From an uncultured Prevotella sp. (GTDB lineage Bacteria; Bacteroidota; Bacteroidia; Bacteroidales; Bacteroidaceae), in contig URCI01000078.1 in assembly GCA_900546345.1 (NCBI GenBank), positions 1 to 7,872 of the forward strand: a DNA stretch of 7,872 nt, given 5' to 3'. Positions 1 through 6,213 of this stretch are shown in pieces; positions within the stretch are counted from its first letter, which is position 1; the number at the start of each line of letters is the position of its first letter. The notes beneath the pieces were generated by a model that had not been told where the DNA came from, did not search any database, and worked only from the letters and a program-made list of their open reading frames with translations. A program made the position numbers and the translations under genes.

Positions 1-18
1 GGTGTAAGTTTTATATTG

Positions 19-26
19 TACCTTTG
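19..26 (+). promoter_or_regulatory. Possible Bacteroidota -7 promoter box facing GH43
   Basis: TACCTTTG on the plus strand fits the Bacteroidota housekeeping -7 consensus TAnnTTTG exactly, in the familiar context TTGTACCTTTGC. The matching -33 TTTG would fall at or beyond the left edge, so it cannot be checked. Transcription would start near position 33 and run antisense into the GH43 3' end. A six-base fixed match is expected a few times by chance in a window this size. Confidence 0.25.
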
Positions 27-72
27 CCATAGCTTAAATTCAATACCCAAAATTATATTTATTGGGGGACAT

Positions 73-106
73 AACAAAGCCCGAGCTTGTGAAAGTTCGG
101 GCTTCA
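73..106 (-). terminator. Hairpin terminator overlapping the GH43 stop codon
   Basis: Read on the minus strand, AAGCCCGAACTT (104-93), loop TCAC (92-89) and AAGCTCGGGCTT (88-77) form a 12-pair stem with one A-C mismatch. The short U-rich run TGTT (76-73) follows. Including the first T's of that run, this resembles a Rho-independent terminator, though the U tract is broken by a G. The stem's 5' arm begins with the last base of the GH43 TGA stop (106-104). It probably ends the PUL transcript. In the plus direction no U tract follows the stem, so it is predicted to work only for the minus strand. Confidence 0.72.
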
Positions 107-1219
107 ATGTGTTAAATTCGAAGATGGCTCAAAATGGGCTTTTGACACAGCCTCTTTAGATGAATCGGAAGACTGTTTCCGTTTTGACAGGTCGTGGCGT
201 AACACGTAGCCCCACTTTTGTTGCAAACGCTCCAGCTCGGAGGCCGTGACAGAGATCACTGAGCCATGACGAGGATAAAAGTCCTTGCTGAACGACTGTG
301 GTTTCTTGGTGAAGGTCTTCAAGTTTTTGCTGGTCTGAAATTCATAGCGGGCACTACTGTAAAGGTCGTACATCAAGATCCACTGTCCGCTGCCGTCATG
401 CAACGGGAACACGCTGCTGCCCTCTACATGCGTACTTGTTCCGGCATATGAGTCTAGATATTTGAAGTTTTCCTTCCAAGGACCCCAAAGGCTCTTTGAT
501 GTGGCCTGTTCTATGCCTTTCTCTATCTCATTACCGCTGGCGTCTTTAGTGTTGCCAGCATAAAAGAGGTGATAAGTGCCGTTGTAGTAGATGATGTCAT
601 TGTCTATGCTGCCGTATTTAGCACTGAACAACTTCTTGGGCTCACTCTCAAAGCTAGTGAAATCTTTGTTGGCATATGCGTAATAGGTGATGAGCGACTT
701 GCGGTTGTCGCCTGTACGCTGGAGCGTGAAGTAAATCATGTACTTACCTGCCTTGCGGTCGTAGATGGTCTGCGGAGCCCACACCCAGTAGGCGTCGGCA
801 AAAGCGGGCCAGTCCTTGCCCAGATTGATTTGAGAGTGCGACCAGTTCACGAGATCCCTCGACTTCATCAACACGATTCCCGGATTTTCCTTCCATCCGT
901 TCTTGAAAGTATTCATGTCGGTAGCCACGATATAGAAGCAGCCGTCCTCTCCGCGCATGATATGCGGGTCACGTATGCCGTCGCTTTCGCTGATGCTATC
1001 CGAGGAGATGACGGGATGGTTTCCGTTGAGGGCGTGCCAGTTGCGGGCGTCGGTGCTTACGGCAAAGCGCAGATGCTCCCGTTGGCTGCCTTCGCCACGT
1101 CCCTCAAAATAAGCAAACAGATAACCTGCATACTTAGTCTCATTCACATTTCTTCCTTTCGCTTGAACGCCGAGCGTGATACAAAGCAGCAAACCAATTA
1201 TAAATGTCAATCGTCTCAT
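104..1219 (-). CDS. GH43 family beta-propeller glycosidase, secreted
   Basis: Predicted inverting glycoside hydrolase of the five-bladed propeller family GH43. Known activities include alpha-L-arabinofuranosidase, beta-xylosidase and exo-galactosidase types, and I cannot choose among them. The usual triad can be placed: Asp84 in GIRDPHI as base, Asp206 in GSIDNDI as pKa modulator and Glu266 in HVEGSS as acid. Other family marks are LFAYFEG (34-40), RFAVSTDARNWHALNGNHPV (51-70), VWAPQTIYD (146-154, with Gln where many members have Glu) and PRHGSVISVT (316-325). Residues 1-20 form a signal peptide with probable cleavage after VQA. Cys13 is not in a lipobox (LLLC), so a soluble periplasmic enzyme is expected. 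The domain ends near residue 344. The last 27 residues are a hydrophilic Ser/Lys-rich tail that I do not recognise. The ATG at 1219 is supported by the signal peptide. The gene follows SusD after a 207-base gap and probably trims side groups from imported oligosaccharides. Confidence 0.92.
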   Translation of the reverse strand: MRRLTFIIGLLLCITLGVQAKGRNVNETKYAGYLFAYFEGRGEGSQREHLRFAVSTDARNWHALNGNHPVISSDSISESDGIRDPHIMRGEDGCFYIVATDMNTFKNGWKENPGIVLMKSRDLVNWSHSQINLGKDWPAFADAYWVWAPQTIYDRKAGKYMIYFTLQRTGDNRKSLITYYAYANKDFTSFESEPKKLFSAKYGSIDNDIIYYNGTYHLFYAGNTKDASGNEIEKGIEQATSKSLWGPWKENFKYLDSYAGTSTHVEGSSVFPLHDGSGQWILMYDLYSSARYEFQTSKNLKTFTKKPQSFSKDFYPRHGSVISVTASELERLQQKWGYVLRHDLSKRKQSSDSSKEAVSKAHFEPSSNLTH

Positions 1220-1235
1220 TCTAAAGATGTATTAT

Positions 1236-1258
1236 CAAATTAATTGTTACAAATTAAT
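1236..1258. repeat. Two direct copies of CAAATTAAT upstream of GH43
   Basis: CAAATTAAT occurs at 1236-1244 and again at 1250-1258, separated by TGTTA, giving a 14-base period. On the minus strand each copy reads ATTAATTTG and contains TTAATTTG, one mismatch from the TAnnTTTG -7 box. They lie 17-39 bases ahead of the GH43 ATG, within the expected leader. They could be promoter remnants, a binding site, or simple AT-rich chance. Confidence 0.4.
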
Positions 1259-1352
1259 ATTTTCTGAATCACATAATAAAAACCTAACCTATCTGAAATT
1301 CTGCGAACATTGTATCACACGATTTATAACCGGTTTGCTACTTTTTTGGCTT

Positions 1353-1411
1353 AAATCATCGAGTAGAAGTAACGCACCTTTGATTAGTGTCTTCCTTCTA
1401 CTCGATTATTT
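1353..1411. repeat. Long inverted repeat (hairpin) between SusD and GH43
   Basis: A perfect 12-base inverted repeat has ATCGAGTAGAAG at 1358-1369 and CTTCTACTCGAT at 1395-1406. One mismatch outside the core, four more pairs (1353-1356 with 1408-1411) extend it. One mismatch inside, two more pairs (1371-1372 with 1392-1393) extend it, leaving a 19-base loop (1373-1391). It begins 15 bases past the SusD stop in the direction of transcription. On the minus strand the 3' arm is followed by AAGCC and then an A run, not U's, so it is not a standard intrinsic terminator. Likely roles, all inferred, are 3'-end protection of the upstream mRNA, an RNase processing site, or partial attenuation of GH43. 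Confidence 0.8.
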
Positions 1412-1426
1412 TAGAAAAGATCAACA

Positions 1427-3091
1427 TTAATTATAGCCTGGATTCTGCTTGAGGTTATGGTTAACGTTCATATCCTTCTGTGGAATAGGCCAATAACGGT
1501 TGTGATCGTCCCAGGAGCGGTTCTCAAACTGGTAGTATCCATCCTTGTCGACGGGAGATGCAGTAGCGCCTTCTCCACGATAGTTGCGGTCAGCAGGATT
1601 GTCCGACAGTTTCACACCCGTGAAGTAATGGTTGAGTTCCTGCTTGGCTGTACCCCACCGCAGCACGTCGAAGTAATGAAGGCCTTCAAAGGCGAGCTCA
1701 ACGCGGCGTTCTTTGCGAATGGCCTGACGAAGTTCTTCCTGGCTCATGCCTGCCTTCAGTCCCGGAAGACCTACACGGTCACGTACATCATTGATGGTCA
1801 GATCCAGCACATCCTGAGTGACGGCACTAGGATTACTCTCATTGAGAGCCTCTACGTAGCTGAGAAGAATCTCGGCGTATCTCATGAGATTCGTATAGAT
1901 GTAACTATTGAACAGATTCTCTACACTCTCGTCAAGGCCTTTCTTGGGGCAATATCCATCAAAAAGAGTGAAGCGGTTATAAGAGTCAGCCGTATTAGGC
2001 CCTGCATAGCAATCGTAAGTTTTGCCCTTATAGGTCGTGCCGGGATAAGTGCCCAAGGGAGGCAGGAAGATGGAAGCATACAGACGGATATCGCGATTCT
2101 TATATGGATCATTCTCATCGTAAAGAGGACTTTCCTCAATGCTCTTGCCATCGCTGCAGAAATATTCCTTCACAAGCTCATTGTAAACGGCAAACTGGTG
2201 CCATCCGCCGACACATTCGGGGCTTTTGTAAATAGTATGAACGTTGGTGTATTTGTCCTTCACATACATGGCCACCATGATATTCTCTTTACTGTATTCA
2301 CCGCCAATCTGGAACAGTTTCTCGTAGCTGTCCAGGCCATGGGTACGGTCGAGCTCGTAAACGTGAGAATCAATGATAGACTTGTAGACGGTAGCTGCGT
2401 CAGCATACCTGCCCTCAGCAAGATAGAGACGTCCCAGCAGACCCTGCGCAAATCCCTTGGTGACACGCCCGTAATCTGCAGCAGAATACGATTCAGGCAA
2501 GACGTTGATGGCATCCTTCAGCTCCGACTCAACAAAGTCATAAACATCTTGCTGTGGAGTCTGTTCTATCGTGTTTGCCTCGTCCACCGACATAGGCTCC
2601 AGAGGCATCGGCACATTCTGGAAATAGAATGCCAGGTTGAAATAGTAATAGCATCTGAGCGTACGTATTTCGGCCGCCCAGGATTCTTTCTTCTGCTCGT
2701 CCATTGGACAATCCTTGATGTGAAGCAAGAAATTGTTGTGAGCAAAGATATGCTCGTAGGCACGAGTCCAGTATCTTCCTATATTACTATTTGTGGCAGT
2801 TGTATTCACACTCGCCATATTGGTAGTGAAGTTCTCTTTCTCAGTACCGTCACCTCCGGCAAAATCCAGATAGAGGAGGCCCTGTGCAGAGTCAAAGTTG
2901 TCATTGTCCCAACCGGATGAAAAACGATAGCAACCCACCAAGGCCTGCTTCGCATCTGCTTCGCTTTTCCAGAAAGTCTCATTGGACGATTCTTGTGTAG
3001 GATCACGTTGCAGATAGTCGTTACATCCGGTAATCATCAAGCCCGCCATCATGAGGGCCATAGACGCGAAAATATTTAATTTAAGTTTCAT
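1427..3091 (-). CDS. SusD/RagB family surface glycan-binding lipoprotein
   Basis: Cell-surface lipoprotein that caps the SusC barrel and binds the incoming glycan. The signal peptide ends in a clear lipobox, ITGC, with lipidated Cys23. The next residues, NDYLQRDP, resemble the start of mature SusD proteins. The N-terminal SusD-like domain (about 24-220) contains LRCYYYFNLAFYFQNVP (145-161). A TPR-like helix pair lies at about 217-240 (GLLGRLYLAEGRYADAATVY). The C-terminal SusD/RagB domain runs from about 270 to 554, with RYAEILLSYVEALNE (404-418), RKERRVELAFEGLHYFDVLRW (459-479) and the closing WPIPQKDMNVNHNLKQNPGYN (534-554), all family signatures. The 554-residue length is typical. The ATG at 3091 follows the SusC stop by 20 bases. 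That spacer has a 10-base palindrome (CTTTTAAAAG, 3101-3110) and no Shine-Dalgarno sequence. Aromatic ligand contacts cannot be assigned without a structure, so the substrate is open. Confidence 0.97.
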   Translation of the reverse strand: MKLKLNIFASMALMMAGLMITGCNDYLQRDPTQESSNETFWKSEADAKQALVGCYRFSSGWDNDNFDSAQGLLYLDFAGGDGTEKENFTTNMASVNTTATNSNIGRYWTRAYEHIFAHNNFLLHIKDCPMDEQKKESWAAEIRTLRCYYYFNLAFYFQNVPMPLEPMSVDEANTIEQTPQQDVYDFVESELKDAINVLPESYSAADYGRVTKGFAQGLLGRLYLAEGRYADAATVYKSIIDSHVYELDRTHGLDSYEKLFQIGGEYSKENIMVAMYVKDKYTNVHTIYKSPECVGGWHQFAVYNELVKEYFCSDGKSIEESPLYDENDPYKNRDIRLYASIFLPPLGTYPGTTYKGKTYDCYAGPNTADSYNRFTLFDGYCPKKGLDESVENLFNSYIYTNLMRYAEILLSYVEALNESNPSAVTQDVLDLTINDVRDRVGLPGLKAGMSQEELRQAIRKERRVELAFEGLHYFDVLRWGTAKQELNHYFTGVKLSDNPADRNYRGEGATASPVDKDGYYQFENRSWDDHNRYWPIPQKDMNVNHNLKQNPGYN

Positions 3092-3111
3092 CTTTAGATA
3101 CTTTTAAAAGA

Positions 3112-6100
3112 TTAAATGTTGATATTGATACCGAATGACCAAATACGGTCTATTGGATAATATGATGGGTGATCGCCCGTTCCGATTTCATTCTCAGGAT
3201 CCCATCCCTTGTAGAAACTAGAGATGTTGAACAGATTCTGTCCACTGACGTAGAGTCTGATAGATTGACATCCCAATTTGTGCGTGAGCAGCGACGGAAG
3301 CGTATATCCGAGCGTCAGATTCTTCATACGGAGGAAACTTGCGTTGCGCACCCAGTAGTCGGAAGTCTGCAGGTTGGGGTTGTTCATGTTGACAGTCTCA
3401 AGCAGCGGATATTCCGCATTCTTGTCAGGAGCATCGGGGCGGAAGCAGTTATCAGCTTGCCATTTCTGGATTTGTCCGCCATTATAGAAAGCATAGGCCA
3501 TGTAGGAGCCAATCAGACGCTTATGGCCGCCAATACCCTGGAACAGGACTGAAAGATCGAAGCCTTTGTAAGCTGCTGTCAATGTCAGTCCATAATAATA
3601 TTTCGGAGTAGTGGATCCCAGAATGGTTCGGTCGTACTCTGCATCTACCTTTCCGTCAGGTACACCATCGGGGCCGCTAATGTCTACATATTTCACGTAG
3701 CCGGGCTTGATGCTGGATTTGTCCACAATCTGATCTGGCGCATTGTCAATCTCTTCCTGGTCTACGAACAGTCCGTCTGTCTTGTAGCCCCAGATAATTC
3801 CTAAAGGCTCACCCACGATACGGCCGGAGTTGATCTGCATTGTGGCACCGTCAGAAAGTTTGTCCACAGAGTTCTTCACGTAGGTGAAGTTAGGGCTAAT
3901 GGAGTATTTGAAGTCCTTTCCAATCTTGCCGTTCCAGTCGATTTTAAGCTCAATACCTTTGTTGTTGACAGCACCTACATTGGAATTACCAACACCGATA
4001 CCGATTAAGCTTGCAACCTCAACTGAAGACAAAATGTCGGAAGTGTGCTTATAGAAATAGTCGAACGTAACATTCAGGCGATTGTCGAACATGGAGAAAT
4101 CAAGTCCCACGTCTGTGATACGAGTCTTCTCCCATGTGATGTCTTCATCATTGTAGGTGCCGCTGACAGCACCTGGTACCACCACTGCCGGATTGCCGAA
4201 TGGGTTGCCGTAACCAAACCAGATGGTGTTTTGATAGGGATAATAACCGATGTTCTGGTTACCGAGCACACCATAAGAGGCACGAAGCTTCAGATTGGTG
4301 AAATATTTGCTCAGGGCGCTTTCCTGGAAGAATTTCTCATTGGAGATGCGCCATCCAACTGACATAGAAGGGAACACGCCCCATCTGTTCTTGGATGAGA
4401 ATCTTGAAGAACCGTCGTAACGTATGTTGACCTCAGCAAGATAACGCTCGTCATAGTTATAGTTGACACGACCGAAGAATGAAGCAAGGGCGCTCTCATT
4501 AAGAGATGAATTGTTGGATGCGGTCATGGCGTCGCCAGACACAAGTTCGTGCAAATTATTGTTAGGAAAGGTGTTGCGTGAGCCTGTGAGGTCCTTTACC
4601 TCAGTCTGCTCTACGGAAGCACCTGCCAGTACGTTGATCTGATTTAGGCCGAACTTGTTGACATAATTCAGATATGCCTCCATATCGGTGTACGTAGTAT
4701 TGCCTGATGAAACGGTAAGAGATGCAGGGCCTTTAGTCTTTGACTCGTCAAAATAGGTCTCAGCCACGAAGCTCTTATTATAGTAGTTGTAGAACTGACC
4801 GCCCATTTTTCCCTTGACGGAAAGCCCCTTCAGCGGAGTATCCCATGTCAGCAGGGCAGAACCATAGAAATTGTTGGAGACGTTTTTCACAAATGACTCG
4901 CTGTTCAACCAGGCCTCTGGGCTGTAGTCGTCTTGATAACCGAATGATCCGTCGCTCTTCTCACCGGCGAAAATAGGTCCTTCACGCACGGCATATCCTA
5001 TGATTTCGTCGATACTTCCGGAGCCCTGGGGGGCGTCGTATTTGTTGTGATAGCCGTTGAGATTGATGTCCAATTTTACAGTTTTTGAGATTTGGGCCTG
5101 CAGAGACAGAGTGGCTGTCATGCGCTCGTTGTAGGTCTTGGCCGTCAGACCGGCCTGCTTGCGGTAACCGACAGATGCGTGATAGGTGATGCGGTCATTT
5201 CCACCAGATACACCAAGATTGTGTTGCTGCTGGAAACCGCTTCCGGATTCGAGAAGCCATTTGAGGTGATTCACATTTGGATAATTGTCAGGGTCTGAAC
5301 CGTCACGGAATTTCTTAATCTGCTCATCGGAGTAGGCTGGCTGACGGCCCATATTCTGCATAGCCATGTTATAATATGTGGCATAGTCAGCTGAGTTCAA
5401 AAATTCAGGGAGGTCGGCGGCCTTCTGCCATCCAAAATTGGCGCTGTAGGTCACTCTCGTCCTGCCAGCAGAGCCACGCTTGGTCTCAACCAAAATCACG
5501 CCATTGGCGGCACGGTTTCCATAGATAGAGGCCGAAGCAGCGTCCTTAAGGAACGAAATGCTCTGAATATCCTGAGGGTCTACATCATCGATGCTTCCGG
5601 CTGCAAGTCCGTCGATCAGAATCAGAGGCGAATTACCAGCCGAGGAGAAGGTTCCTGTACCACGGATTTTGATGGAAGCATCAGCACCGGGGCGGCCGGA
5701 ATTGGAGATGACACTTGTACCAGTGACCAGGCCGGCGATGGCCTGAGACGTACTGGTGACGGGACGGTCGGCAATTTGTGCCTCGCTGACGGATGCAACT
5801 GATCCGGTGAGGTTTACTTTCTTCTGGGTGCCATAACCCACGACCACCACCTCGTTCAGACTTTGATCGTTCTCCTTGAGAACAATTTTCAAGGGTTGAG
5901 TCGATCTCAGCGTGATTGACTGTGATTTATAGCCCACATAAGAGACATTCAGGATCTTACCCGAAATAGGAGAGGGTACGGACATAGTGAAATTGCCGTC
6001 TACATCAGTGATTCCGCCGTTTTTAGTACCATTGATCATCAATGTGACACCAATAAGCGGTTCTCCACTCTCGTCCACTACGCTACCCGTTAGCTTTTCA

Positions 6101-6192
6101 GTAGTTTGAGCGCTCAGGCTTAGCGTGACGCTCGCGAGAATCAAGGCAAAAAGAGCCCTGATCGCCTTTTGTGGCGATTTAAAAATACTCAT
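3112..6192 (-). CDS. SusC/RagA family TonB-linked outer membrane transporter
   Basis: Outer-membrane beta-barrel that imports glycan fragments using TonB/ExbBD energy, acting with the SusD-like lid encoded next. A signal peptide covers residues 1-28 (basic start, hydrophobic core, cleavage likely before Gln29). A carboxypeptidase-regulatory-like beta-sandwich follows at about 34-106, including the strand NVSYVGYKSQ (82-91). The SusC hallmark LNEVVVVGYGTQKK lies at 112-125. The plug domain covers about 126-240, with SPLILIDG (188-195) and IYGNRAANGVILVETKRG (223-240). The rest is barrel, ending in an aromatic/hydrophobic C-terminal strand (WSFGININI) typical of BAM substrates. The 1026-residue length is normal and no break is seen. 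There is no N-terminal STN signalling domain, so this is not the type that talks directly to an anti-sigma factor. The ATG at 6192 fits the signal peptide. The gene sits 21 bases after GH29 and 20 bases before SusD. Glycan specificity cannot be read from the sequence. Confidence 0.97.
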   Translation of the reverse strand: MSIFKSPQKAIRALFALILASVTLSLSAQTTEKLTGSVVDESGEPLIGVTLMINGTKNGGITDVDGNFTMSVPSPISGKILNVSYVGYKSQSITLRSTQPLKIVLKENDQSLNEVVVVGYGTQKKVNLTGSVASVSEAQIADRPVTSTSQAIAGLVTGTSVISNSGRPGADASIKIRGTGTFSSAGNSPLILIDGLAAGSIDDVDPQDIQSISFLKDAASASIYGNRAANGVILVETKRGSAGRTRVTYSANFGWQKAADLPEFLNSADYATYYNMAMQNMGRQPAYSDEQIKKFRDGSDPDNYPNVNHLKWLLESGSGFQQQHNLGVSGGNDRITYHASVGYRKQAGLTAKTYNERMTATLSLQAQISKTVKLDINLNGYHNKYDAPQGSGSIDEIIGYAVREGPIFAGEKSDGSFGYQDDYSPEAWLNSESFVKNVSNNFYGSALLTWDTPLKGLSVKGKMGGQFYNYYNKSFVAETYFDESKTKGPASLTVSSGNTTYTDMEAYLNYVNKFGLNQINVLAGASVEQTEVKDLTGSRNTFPNNNLHELVSGDAMTASNNSSLNESALASFFGRVNYNYDERYLAEVNIRYDGSSRFSSKNRWGVFPSMSVGWRISNEKFFQESALSKYFTNLKLRASYGVLGNQNIGYYPYQNTIWFGYGNPFGNPAVVVPGAVSGTYNDEDITWEKTRITDVGLDFSMFDNRLNVTFDYFYKHTSDILSSVEVASLIGIGVGNSNVGAVNNKGIELKIDWNGKIGKDFKYSISPNFTYVKNSVDKLSDGATMQINSGRIVGEPLGIIWGYKTDGLFVDQEEIDNAPDQIVDKSSIKPGYVKYVDISGPDGVPDGKVDAEYDRTILGSTTPKYYYGLTLTAAYKGFDLSVLFQGIGGHKRLIGSYMAYAFYNGGQIQKWQADNCFRPDAPDKNAEYPLLETVNMNNPNLQTSDYWVRNASFLRMKNLTLGYTLPSLLTHKLGCQSIRLYVSGQNLFNISSFYKGWDPENEIGTGDHPSYYPIDRIWSFGININI

Positions 6193-6213
6193 AATAGGTT
6201 TAATTTAAGATGG

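Larger units (their letters stand above)
1220..1426 (-). other. AT-rich intergenic leader between SusD and GH43
   Basis: This 207-base stretch holds no gene I can support. Its SusD-proximal third contains the inverted repeat. The middle has a small palindrome, AACCGGTT (1328-1335). The GH43-proximal part is very AT-rich with two copies of CAAATTAAT. On the minus strand the best matches to the Bacteroidota -7 box (TAnnTTTG) are imperfect: TAGGTTTT, and TTAATTTG twice. None has a convincing TTTG box about 20 bases upstream. GH43 is therefore either read through from the SusC/SusD transcript or has a weak promoter of its own. Confidence 0.6.

Noticed and set aside
569..1243. A 224-codon plus-strand open frame opposite GH43
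   Set aside because: It is in the same codon register as GH43, so it reflects the same codon avoidance. No domain is recognisable and no promoter or start context supports it.
1284..1310. An eight-residue upstream reading frame (MFAEFQIG) on the minus strand ahead of GH43
   Set aside because: It is too short to distinguish from chance, has no ribosome-binding context, and its composition gives no reason to expect leader-peptide attenuation.
1353..1411. Invertible promoter flanked by inverted repeats
   Set aside because: The core arms are only 25 bases apart and no full TAnnTTTG/TTTG pair is present in the spacer in either orientation. No recombinase is nearby. A hairpin explanation is simpler.
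1176..1430. An 84-codon plus-strand open frame covering the SusD-GH43 gap
   Set aside because: It starts inside GH43, ends inside the SusD stop region and reads through the inverted repeat. It has a low-complexity AT-driven composition and no upstream promoter. It is more likely non-coding.
1457..2920. A 487-codon open frame on the plus strand opposite SusD
   Set aside because: It is in exact codon register with SusD, where antisense stops correspond to the sense codons TTA, CTA and TCA. SusD simply avoids those codons. The translated product shows no recognisable domain, while the sense strand is an unmistakable SusD.
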